Origin: Opitutus sp. GAS368
GTDB lineage: Bacteria; Verrucomicrobiota; Verrucomicrobiia; Opitutales; Opitutaceae
NCBI GenBank assembly: GCA_945903465.1
Contig: CAMDOF010000034.1
Location: 1-51,701, forward strand
Reading direction: 5' to 3'
Length of the DNA stretch: 51,701 nt
The notes beneath the pieces were generated by a model, which was not told the origin of the DNA, did no database searches, and was given only the letters and a program-made list of their open reading frames with translations. Below, piece after piece: positions 42,021 through 49,275 of the stretch; position 1 is the stretch's first letter; each line of letters begins with the position of its first letter. The translations under genes and the position numbers were made by a program.

Positions 42021-43229
42021 ATGAGATTTACCAACACCCTCCGAGTCGCCCTGCGCGCCCTGCGCCGCAACACCATGCGCTCGATGCTGACCGCATTAGG
42101 CATGATCATCGGAGTGGCCGCCGTTATCACTATGGTGAGCATCGGCAACGGTGCCAAAGCCCAAGTCGAGGCGCAGGTCGCCTCACTCGGACAAAATCTT
42201 ATCACCGTCATGCCGGGTAGCGCCAGCAGCGGCGGATCGAGGGGTGGCTACGGCAGTTCGACTTCCCTCACTCCCGAGGATGCTGACGCCATCAGCGCCG
42301 AGGTCGCTAATATCGATGGGCTCAGCCCTGAGATCCGCGACCGCAATCAGATTTTGGCGAACGGTCTGAACTGGAATACCAACATCAACGGAGTCGGCCC
42401 AGATTACCCCTACGTCCGCAACTGGCCCATGGCTTCGGGCGCCATGTTTACGGACCAAGATGTCAAATCGCTCGGAAAAGTTTGCGTGATCGGAAAAACC
42501 GTGGTCGACCAAGTTTTCCCCAACGAAGACCCGATTGGCCAGACCCTGCGTATCCGCAACCTCCCCTTCAGAATATTGGGGGTACTCTCTCCCAAGGGCT
42601 TCAGTATATTCGGATCAGACGAGGACGATGTCGTGCTCATTCCCTACACGTCGCACATGCGCCGTGTCTCAAGAAGGACCAATATCAGTATGATTCGAAT
42701 ACAAGCCGCTGAGGCCGATAAAATCGCCGAGGTCAAGCTCGCCGTCGAAGACCTACTCACCCAACGTCGACGCGGTCGTGAACCCGACTTTACCGTCCGT
42801 ACGCAAGAGGAACTTGCAACCGCCGCCACAGCTACTGCCAAGACGATGACAGGGCTGCTCGCGGGCATCGCCGGCGTTTCGCTCATCGTCGGTGGGATCG
42901 GCATCATGAACATCATGCTGGTGTCCGTCACCGAGCGCACTCGTGAGATTGGCATTCGTCTGGCGATCGGGGCACACGGCCGCGACGTCCTTACTCAGTT
43001 TTTGATCGAAGCGATTCTGCTCAGTTCACTGGGCGGCCTGATCGGCGTGGCCGTCGGCGTCGGAGGGTCGCAACTCCTTTCTTATTACAATGGGTGGCCG
43101 GTGCTCGTGCCAACCCTCTGGATCGGCATCTCGGTCGCAGGAAGTGCCATTGTCGGCATCATCTCGGGTTTTTATCCAGCCTACAAAGCCGCCCAATTGG
43201 ATCCGATTGACGCTCTGCGCTACGAATAA
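42021..43229 (+). CDS. MacB/FtsX-type ABC transporter permease
   Basis: The 402-residue protein has an N-terminal helix (LRVALRALRRNTMRSMLTAL, then GMIIGVAAVITMVSIGNGAK), a large periplasmic domain (about 40-270) and three C-terminal helices (LLAGIAGVSLIVGGIGIMNI, FLIEAILLSSLGGLIGVAVG, IGISVAGSAIVGIISGFYPA), ending in the family tail AAQLDPIDALRYE. This is the FtsX/MacB_PCD layout. It belongs to the mechanotransmission ABC class, which works from the periplasm with a MacA-type adaptor. The periplasmic domain has a Gly/Ser-rich loop (SASSGGSRGGYGSS). The adaptor also is Gly/Ser-rich, which may be a shared property of this export system. Confidence 0.96.
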   Translation: MRFTNTLRVALRALRRNTMRSMLTALGMIIGVAAVITMVSIGNGAKAQVEAQVASLGQNLITVMPGSASSGGSRGGYGSSTSLTPEDADAISAEVANIDGLSPEIRDRNQILANGLNWNTNINGVGPDYPYVRNWPMASGAMFTDQDVKSLGKVCVIGKTVVDQVFPNEDPIGQTLRIRNLPFRILGVLSPKGFSIFGSDEDDVVLIPYTSHMRRVSRRTNISMIRIQAAEADKIAEVKLAVEDLLTQRRRGREPDFTVRTQEELATAATATAKTMTGLLAGIAGVSLIVGGIGIMNIMLVSVTERTREIGIRLAIGAHGRDVLTQFLIEAILLSSLGGLIGVAVGVGGSQLLSYYNGWPVLVPTLWIGISVAGSAIVGIISGFYPAYKAAQLDPIDALRYE

Positions 43230-43324
43230 CCGATTGCAGGCGCGTGGTCGCGGCGCCTTTTGATTGGTGGGCTCAAAACGTCAGCCGGCGCCGGCGCCTT
43301 CACGACATTCTGGTGATTTATCGC

Positions 43325-44587
43325 ATGCGGGGGCTTTTCTTATTTTTTCTCGGCGCGGCCGCCCTCTTGGGTGGCGACGCTGGCGTCAAACGGCATCAAG
43401 ACTATCGCGCGCAAGCGGCTTCGGCTTATGCGAAAAAGAACTACCCCGCGGCCAAGGAGGCCACGCTCGCCGCCCTCAGATTGCGGCCAGATTCGCCCAG
43501 CTACCTGCATAACCTCGCCGCGCTCTGCGCCCTGATGGAGGACACCAGCGGCGCGTTCGCGGCCCTCCGCCAGATCGCCGCCCTCGGGCTGGCGGTTCCG
43601 ATCGAGCGGGATCCTGATTTTGCCCGTCTGCAAGGGACGCCTGAGTTCTCTCGGGTCCTCCGATCCTTCGCCTCGAATCGCGAACCCATCGGCACTGCCG
43701 ACATCATCGCGGAACTCCCCGGGCGCACAGGTGTTCTCCACGGCATCGCCTATCGGCAGCGCACCGGCGACCTGTTCCTCAGCGATGTGCACCACCGCTG
43801 CATCTGGCGACGCGATCGCAGCGGCCAAATCACGCGTTTCACCGCAGAGGACGAAGACCTCCTCGGCCTCTTCGGGATCGCGATAGATGAGGCGCGCAAC
43901 GCGCTCTGGGCCGCCATGCGCGCACTCCCGGAGATGGCCGGGTTTACCTCAGAACTTAAAGGGCGGACCGGTCTCGCCGAATTTAACCTCGCGACGGGGG
44001 AGTTGCGCCGGATCGTCGATATTCCGGACGACGAGCGCGAGCACGCGATCACCGACTTAGTCGTCGCGGCCGACGGAACCATTTACGCCACCGACACGAA
44101 GGCCCCGATCATCTGGCAACTCACGCCTGGGGCCGAGGACTTTCAAAAGACCATCGATTCGCCCATTTTCGCCTCGCTCCAAGGTCTGGTAATCGCAGAA
44201 AACCGCCTGATCGTGGCCGACTACGAAGAGGGGCTCTTCGCGGTCGAAGTTCCCAGCGGAAAAGTGACGGCACTCCCCGCTCCGCCCAATACCGCCTTAC
44301 TTGGTTTAAATGGACTTCTCGCCCTCCCTGGCAGGATCATCGCCAGCCAAATCGGAGTCAACCCACCCCGGGCTCTTCAGGTTGTCTTAAACGCAAATTT
44401 TGATGCCATCACGGCCGTCACCGTTCTCGCGGCAGGCCTGCCCGAATTTACGGATTTAGCGCTGATCGCAACTATGAACGGACTGCCCACGATCATCGCT
44501 CAATCTGGTTGGGACCGCTTCGATCCGAGCAAGATGAAGCAACCGCCTGCGCACAACGTGAAGCTCTTCCAAATCGTGCTGCCTTGA
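43325..44587 (+). CDS. Secreted TPR plus SMP-30/NHL-like beta-propeller protein
   Basis: The 420-residue product starts at the ATG at 43325 with a signal peptide (MRGLFLFFLGAAALLGGDAG). A TPR-like helical part follows (AQAASAYAKKNYPAAKEATL, LAALRLRPDSPSYLHNLAAL). The remainder is a propeller of the SMP-30/gluconolactonase kind: LHGIAYRQRTGDLFLSDVHH, GLFGIAIDEARNALWAA, ITDLVVAADGTIYATDT and LQGLVIAENRLIVADYEEG. It lacks a clear set of metal-binding residues, so an enzyme call is not warranted. It precedes the ABC importer on the same strand with a gap of 129 bp, and may or may not belong to that unit. Confidence 0.8.
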   Translation: MRGLFLFFLGAAALLGGDAGVKRHQDYRAQAASAYAKKNYPAAKEATLAALRLRPDSPSYLHNLAALCALMEDTSGAFAALRQIAALGLAVPIERDPDFARLQGTPEFSRVLRSFASNREPIGTADIIAELPGRTGVLHGIAYRQRTGDLFLSDVHHRCIWRRDRSGQITRFTAEDEDLLGLFGIAIDEARNALWAAMRALPEMAGFTSELKGRTGLAEFNLATGELRRIVDIPDDEREHAITDLVVAADGTIYATDTKAPIIWQLTPGAEDFQKTIDSPIFASLQGLVIAENRLIVADYEEGLFAVEVPSGKVTALPAPPNTALLGLNGLLALPGRIIASQIGVNPPRALQVVLNANFDAITAVTVLAAGLPEFTDLALIATMNGLPTIIAQSGWDRFDPSKMKQPPAHNVKLFQIVLP

Positions 44588-44716
44588 CCCTTGCCAAATT
44601 GCCGGCGCGGGAGTTCACAACCCTGCGACCTGCCGACGCCCACGATCGCCGCATCTGCGTTTGATCACACTTTACCGCTCGACACCCACCCCGCGGCACC
44701 GCCACTCATTGGCTTC

Positions 44717-45487
44717 ATGCCCGCGCCACCCTTCGTTGAGTTTCGGATGGTTGATAAACGCTTCGGCGCTGGGAACCTCGTACTCGCCAATGTCTCCTTT
44801 ATGGCTGAACGCGGAGATTTTATTTCACTAATCGGCCCGAGTGGCTGCGGTAAATCGACGCTGCTCCGTCTGCTCGCGGGGCTGAGCCCAATCAGCTCCG
44901 GGACGCTCACGATTAACGGCAAGACCCCCGACAACTCAGCTGCTGATCTCGCGTTCGTTTTTCAGGAGCCCACGCTGCTACCGTGGCTCACTGTCGCCGG
45001 CAATATTGAGGTGCCGCAGAAACTTCGCGGCGTTTCCACCCAAGCGCGGGCACAATCAGTTCGCCAAGTCCTCGATCTCGTCCGGCTCAGCGCCAAGGCA
45101 GACGCTTACCCTCGACAGCTCTCCGGCGGCCAAAAAATGCGTGTCTCGCTCGCTCGCGCACTCGCGCTCGCCCCCAAGCTCCTCCTCCTCGACGAGCCAT
45201 TCGGGGCCCTCGACGAGATGACCCGCGAGCACCTCAACGAGGAGTTGCTCGCGATCCGGCAACACCAAATGTGGACGGCATTTTTTGTCACGCACTCCGT
45301 CTCCGAAGCCGTTTTTCTCTCTAACCGGATCATGATCATGTCAGCCGAGCCGGGCCGCATTCACCAAGAGATTACCGTGCCCCTTCCCTACCCTCGCACC
45401 GCGGAGACGCGAATCTCCCCCGCCTACCACGAGTGGGTTTCGCTGGTCACCGGCATCGTCCGCTCACTCGAAAAACAGCCTCTGTAA
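44717..45487 (+). CDS. ABC importer ATP-binding protein (nitrate/sulfonate/thiamine-precursor type)
   Basis: The 256-residue protein carries Walker A GPSGCGKST, Q-loop FQEPTLLPWLTVAGNIEVP, the signature LSGGQKMRVSLARAL, Walker B LLLLDEPFGALDEMTR and an H-loop (VTHSVSEAVFLSNR). This is the NitT/TauT/SsuB-type. The permease begins 4 bp after its stop and the substrate-binding gene follows, so the operon is complete. I use the ATG at 44717 (MPAPPFVEFRMVDKRFG); upstream in-frame codons from 44591 look non-coding. Confidence 0.95.
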   Translation: MPAPPFVEFRMVDKRFGAGNLVLANVSFMAERGDFISLIGPSGCGKSTLLRLLAGLSPISSGTLTINGKTPDNSAADLAFVFQEPTLLPWLTVAGNIEVPQKLRGVSTQARAQSVRQVLDLVRLSAKADAYPRQLSGGQKMRVSLARALALAPKLLLLDEPFGALDEMTREHLNEELLAIRQHQMWTAFFVTHSVSEAVFLSNRIMIMSAEPGRIHQEITVPLPYPRTAETRISPAYHEWVSLVTGIVRSLEKQPL

Positions 45488-45491
45488 GCGC

Positions 45492-46283
45492 ATGCGCCAC
45501 TCCTCGCTCACCGTTCTTCTGCCAGCTGCTTTCGGGGCCGGCGTCCTGCTGCTTTGGTACGGGGTCCACGCCTGCCTCGACCCAGAAATGAGGTTTCTGC
45601 TGCCGACGCCCGATGCGGTTGGCCAAGCTTTTTGGACGCAGCGGGCCAGCCTGATCCGGGCGACGTTCAACACCTTGGAGGGCGCACTCATCGGCTTCGC
45701 CCTCGCCATCGTCGTAAGTTCTGGCCTCGCGCTCCTCCTCGCGCTCTCCCCGCTCGTCCGGACCACGCTCTATCCCTACCTGATGGCGCTGCAAATGACA
45801 CCCCTCCCCGTGCTCGCACCTATTTGCGTCATCTGGGTGGGGGCCGGTCTTCTGAGCGTCTCGCTCCTCACCTTCGTGATCGCGTTTTTTCCCCTCGTCG
45901 TGAACACGACGCAGGGCCTCATCTCCGCGGACCGCAACTTGGTGGAAATGTTTACCCTGTACCGAGCAAGCCGGACCCAGCAATTGTTCATGCTCCGCGT
46001 ACCGGCCGCCCTTCCGTATTTCTTCACGGGCTTACGCATCGCCGCCACGCTCGCCCCGATCGGAGCCGTCGTTGCCGATATGAACGCCGGCTCATCCGCG
46101 GGGAATGGCGGCGGGCTCGGCTTCCAAGCCGTGATCTATTCAAGTCAGGCGAAATATCCTGCGCTATTTGCAACTGCCGGCACCACGTGCATACTCGGCT
46201 TTGCTCTCAACGCAGCCGTCCTTGGTGTCGCTTGGTTCATGCTCCACCACTGGCATGACTCCTATGAGCGCACCGACCGCTAA
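45492..46283 (+). CDS. ABC importer permease (BPD-type)
   Basis: The 263-residue protein has six predicted helices, such as TVLLPAAFGAGVLLLWYGVH, ALIGFALAIVVSSGLALLLA, PVLAPICVIWVGAGLLSVSL and TFVIAFFPLVVNTTQGL. The EAA-like loop lies around LYRASRTQQLFMLRVPAALP with PYFFTGLRIAATLAPIGAVV following, which contacts the ATPase. This is the NitT/TauT permease family. It is preceded by the ATPase (4 bp gap) and followed by the substrate-binding gene, which starts around the stop codon. Confidence 0.95.
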   Translation: MRHSSLTVLLPAAFGAGVLLLWYGVHACLDPEMRFLLPTPDAVGQAFWTQRASLIRATFNTLEGALIGFALAIVVSSGLALLLALSPLVRTTLYPYLMALQMTPLPVLAPICVIWVGAGLLSVSLLTFVIAFFPLVVNTTQGLISADRNLVEMFTLYRASRTQQLFMLRVPAALPYFFTGLRIAATLAPIGAVVADMNAGSSAGNGGGLGFQAVIYSSQAKYPALFATAGTTCILGFALNAAVLGVAWFMLHHWHDSYERTDR

Positions 46284-46293
46284 TTTTTTCACC

Positions 46294-47277
46294 ATGTCTT
46301 TCCGCTGCTTCAGCCTCTGCCTGATCGCCAACCTGGGCCTCAACGGTGCACTCCACGCCGCCGACGCGGCGGCTATCCGCCTGAAGGTGACCGTCCAGCT
46401 CGATTGGGTGGCCGAACCGGAACACGGGGGCTTTTATCAAGCCGCGGTCCGCGGATATTTTTTAGAGGAGGGTCTCGACGTCACCCTCATCCCCGGCGGG
46501 CCCGGTGCGCAAGTGATGCCGAGTGTGGCCACCGGCAAAGCGGATATCGCGCAGGCGGATAACGTTGGAACGTTGCGCCAACAGGCCGAGGGGCTCCCCT
46601 TCATCCAATTTGCAGCTGTTTTTCAAGACGATCCGGCGGGTATTTTGGTCCACGCAGACAGCCCCGTGAAGACCTTCACCGACTTGCAGGGCAAGACCAT
46701 CATCGCGCGACCCGAGTGGGCTTTCCTTTCTTTTCTCGAGAAAAAATACGGCCTCAAAACCAACACCATCGCGCAAAATTTTTCAGTCGCAGCTTTTCTC
46801 GGGAATAAAGAAGCCCTCCAGCAAGGCTATTATATCGCCGAGCCCTTCCACATCACGCAGGCGGGAGGAAAGATGCCGCGTTTTCTCTCTTCCTGGGACG
46901 CCGGTTTCAGAACTTACGCCGTGCTTATTACCAATAAAAAATTTGCCCGCGACCATCCCGCTGAGCTCCGCGCCTTCACGAGGGCTTACATTCGCGGATG
47001 GCGGGACTACATCGAAGGTGATCCGCAGGCGGCCCACACCGCGATGAAGAAAGCCAATGAGAATAACACGGATGAGTTTATGGCCTTCTCGCGAAAAATG
47101 ATTATCAACGAGCGTCTTGTGACCGGTCGCGACCAAGCCGGCGGGCCAGCGAGGATCGGCCAACTTGATCCCGCTCGCTTCGACACGCTCATCGCCCAAC
47201 TGGAAGAGCTGAACCTGCTCCCCAAAGGAAAACTCACGGCGGCTTCAACGATGACGACGGAGTTTCTTCCAAAATAA
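46294..47277 (+). CDS. ABC importer substrate-binding protein (NMT1/THI5-like)
   Basis: The 327-residue protein has a signal peptide (MSFRCFSLCLIANLGLNGAL) and the NMT1/THI5-like fold: TVQLDWVAEPEHGGFYQAAV, RGYFLEEGLDVTLIPGGPG, ATGKADIAQADNVG, FTDLQGKTIIARPEW and FRTYAVLITNKKFARDHP. Proteins of this kind bind pyrimidine thiamine precursors, riboflavin-related compounds or alkyl-sulfonates. The GGPGAQ motif and LDWVAEPEHGGFY resemble the pyrimidine-precursor/riboflavin-type, but no TPP or FMN riboswitch was recognised upstream. An in-frame ATG at 46264 overlaps the permease stop and would lengthen the N-terminus by ten residues; I prefer 46294, as the signal peptide begins there. A hairpin follows 6 bp after the stop. 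Confidence 0.93.
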   Translation: MSFRCFSLCLIANLGLNGALHAADAAAIRLKVTVQLDWVAEPEHGGFYQAAVRGYFLEEGLDVTLIPGGPGAQVMPSVATGKADIAQADNVGTLRQQAEGLPFIQFAAVFQDDPAGILVHADSPVKTFTDLQGKTIIARPEWAFLSFLEKKYGLKTNTIAQNFSVAAFLGNKEALQQGYYIAEPFHITQAGGKMPRFLSSWDAGFRTYAVLITNKKFARDHPAELRAFTRAYIRGWRDYIEGDPQAAHTAMKKANENNTDEFMAFSRKMIINERLVTGRDQAGGPARIGQLDPARFDTLIAQLEELNLLPKGKLTAASTMTTEFLPK

Positions 47278-47282
47278 AAGGT

Positions 47283-47312
47283 TTCACGACAGGCGTGTTT
47301 ACACACCGTGAA
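47283..47312 (+). terminator. Hairpin after the ABC importer operon
   Basis: TTCACG (47283-47288) pairs with CGTGAA (47307-47312), and GTGT (47295-47298) with ACAC (47301-47304) around TT. It starts six bases after the stop codon of the substrate-binding gene. No T-run follows, so Rho-independent termination would be weak. Confidence 0.45.
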
Positions 47313-48271
47313 GAACCGCCCGCCGACATTTCAGTCAGGGCCGCAAAAACGCCCCGCCGCAACCGATCCCAGCAGTCATCGGTGGACCGCAAGAACAACC
47401 GCCCGCCCTACTCCAGCTCCTTGGCCAACGGGCCCGAGGTAGATGTTCGCAAGGGACGGAACCCCAAAGCCCACCTCGCAGCGGGCCTTTCGCACGCTTT
47501 TCCTTTCGGCCAGAGAAGCTTTGAACGGTGCCGGAGATAATCTCCGATCAACCTCAGCAATCGGACCGCCCTCGACTTGCTCGCTACCCTCCGCCCCAAT
47601 CCATCTCGGAACCCAAAGTCGATGGCGCTCAACTATTGTGACCCACCGCTGCCCAGTTAAACTAATCCACCTGTGATTTTCTGCCTTTCCCAAGGAGTTC
47701 CCTTTTTCTGAACGTAATTAGAGGAGGAAAGAGCGTTCAGGCGCATGAACGGAGGTCAATTATCTGAGCAGCTTTTTTGGAGGTGGGTCGATTTATGTGT
47801 GCAGAGGTGGGTCAATTTAACTGCGCACCATCGCCCAAAGTCGCGGCCTTAGCCGCGAGCGGGTGCCTGGCCGTCGAAAGCCAACCGTGAGCATGATCCC
47901 GACCACCCGAGCCGCGGCCAAAGTCGGCCCTCGTAAAGATTTTTTCTTAGGAGGGTGGCGGATTAAGTGTCCAATCAATACCTTCTCATGGCTCACTCTC
48001 TGTGACCCATTCTAAATTTTCCGAGATCGGACGCTCGGGTCGGTTTTATTGCGCCCCCCGGCCCGAGAAATCTCAGATTTGACGACCGAGGCTAGGCCTT
48101 GATCGCGAGCTTGCTGGCATCATTCAGCCTTGATTCGCGGCCAGATTGCGATGGGCCGGAATACGCCGTTTCACGATTTATCCACCAACGCAAATCACCC
48201 CGAAAATCAGCTCGCGGCTCAAAGGTTTTTCAGCTTATGGTCGGCCTGCGCATACGCTCTTACCGAGCATT
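47313..48271. other. Gene-poor region of about 960 bp with insertion-sequence-like remnants
   Basis: No intact gene can be supported. Short frames in 47376-47693 are not coherent in one frame. At 47781-47828 there are tandem 24-bp units that resemble IS21-type end repeats, with a degenerate third copy at about 47751. Further on, GAGGGTGGCGGATTAAGTGT (47951-47970) and TGTGACCCATTCTAAA (48001-48016) look like related ends, the latter in inverse orientation. The region is probably a graveyard of insertion sequences. The PhyH-like gene's promoter should lie near 48180-48270. Confidence 0.5.
47781..47828. repeat. Two tandem 24-bp units resembling IS21-family terminal repeats
   Basis: Unit 1 (47781-47804) begins AGGTGGGTCGATTTATGTG and unit 2 (47805-47828) AGGTGGGTCAATTTAACTG. 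Both end in a GCAG/GCAC-type tail. IS21-family ends often contain several short repeats with a GGTGGGTC-x-A-TTT wording. No istA/istB sequence was found next to them, so only an end seems left. Confidence 0.55.
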
Positions 48272-49225
48272 ATGAATCCAGCCAACCACTGCCGGCATTC
48301 TCCCTTGAATAGCGAGCCCCTTCCGGTCCTCCGCTCCTTGGACGTCGAACTTGATCCGTCGCCTTACGCCTTCGGCTTTCTGCGCGACTCCCACCCTGGC
48401 GCGGATGATAGCTCAACCCTGAAGGCGCGCATTTCCGAAGATGGTTATCTGTTCATGCGAAATTTCTGGGACCGCGAAAAAGTCCAACGAGTAAGGGACT
48501 CGCTCACTCGCCAACTAGCCCAACTCGGGTTCCTCAGCGCAGGCAGTCGACCCGATGAGGCGCGCTCCAATGGACGCGAAGTCGGTCGCGCGATGGGGAA
48601 TCCACTCGACCAACACGACCCAGCGCTACGCGATTTACTTTTCGGAGACCGCATGACCTCGTTCTTCGCTGAGTTCCTCGGCGGGCCCGTCCGCCACTTC
48701 GATTTCATCTGGTTTCGCACCAAGGGCACCGGGCTCGGCAGCCCGATCCACTGCGATTTGGTTTATATGGGACGCGGCACCCATCAACTGTACACCGCTT
48801 GGGTACCACTCGGAGATATTCCGATAGATCTTGGGGGCCTCCTGATTCTCGAGGGCAGCCACCACAAATCTCACGAGCTCCGAGCCTATCTTTCGCGCGA
48901 CGTTGATGCCTATTGCGAAAACCACGACGACGCCGCCGAATTTGCCTCCGGCCATAAATGGTGGGACGGGACGTTGTCTAAAAACCCCCGCGCCCTGCAA
49001 CAAAGCCTCGGCGGTCGTTGGCTCACCGCGCGAGAATTCAAAATGGGCGATGCGCTTATCTTCAAAATGACGCTGGTCCACGGCAGCCTTGACAACACCA
49101 CGGACCGCATCCGCCTCTCCACCGATACCCGCTACCAACTCGCCAACGATCCCGTCGACGAACGTTGGGTCGGCGAACATCCCCCCGGCCATACGGCCGC
49201 GATGAAACGCGGTCGGGTATGCTAA
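48272..49225 (+). CDS. Phytanoyl-CoA dioxygenase (PhyH)-family protein
   Basis: The 317-residue protein is a PhyH-type non-haem Fe(II)/2-oxoglutarate dioxygenase. The iron ligands are seen as H160-x-D162 (SPIHCDLVYMGRG) and H270 (KMTLVHGSLDN), and the 2-oxoglutarate-binding Arg is R281 or R279 (TTDRIRLSTDTRYQ). Other family features are EDGYLFMRNFWDREKVQRVR and LGGLLILEGSHHKSHELRA. Members hydroxylate phytanoyl-CoA, ectoine, or many other small molecules; the substrate here is unknown. The ATG at 48272 is taken because the conserved family begins shortly after it; codons upstream (to 48146) are not convincing. It converges on the next TonB-dependent receptor. Confidence 0.92.
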   Translation: MNPANHCRHSPLNSEPLPVLRSLDVELDPSPYAFGFLRDSHPGADDSSTLKARISEDGYLFMRNFWDREKVQRVRDSLTRQLAQLGFLSAGSRPDEARSNGREVGRAMGNPLDQHDPALRDLLFGDRMTSFFAEFLGGPVRHFDFIWFRTKGTGLGSPIHCDLVYMGRGTHQLYTAWVPLGDIPIDLGGLLILEGSHHKSHELRAYLSRDVDAYCENHDDAAEFASGHKWWDGTLSKNPRALQQSLGGRWLTAREFKMGDALIFKMTLVHGSLDNTTDRIRLSTDTRYQLANDPVDERWVGEHPPGHTAAMKRGRVC

Positions 49226-49239
49226 GGCTCTAAACTAAA

Positions 49240-49266
49240 ATTTCGGCCCCATTTCCCGAAATGGGC
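49240..49266. terminator. Probable bidirectional terminator with two alternative hairpins
   Basis: ATTTCGG (49240-49246) pairs with CCGAAAT (49256-49262), while GCCCCATTT (49246-49254) pairs with AAATGGGC (49259-49266), so the two folds exclude each other. It lies in the 50 bp between convergent genes. Short A- and T-runs flank it on either side. Confidence 0.55.
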
Positions 49267-49275
49267 TGACTGTTT

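Noticed and set aside
44588..44716. TPP or FMN riboswitch ahead of the NMT1-type importer
   Set aside because: The conserved TPP (CTGAGA) and FMN core sequences were not seen in the spacer.
47376..47693. Minus-strand frame with a GVPSLANIYLG stretch resembling reverse transcriptases of group II introns
   Set aside because: Only this short stretch resembles the family, without the flanking catalytic motifs such as YADD; probably chance.
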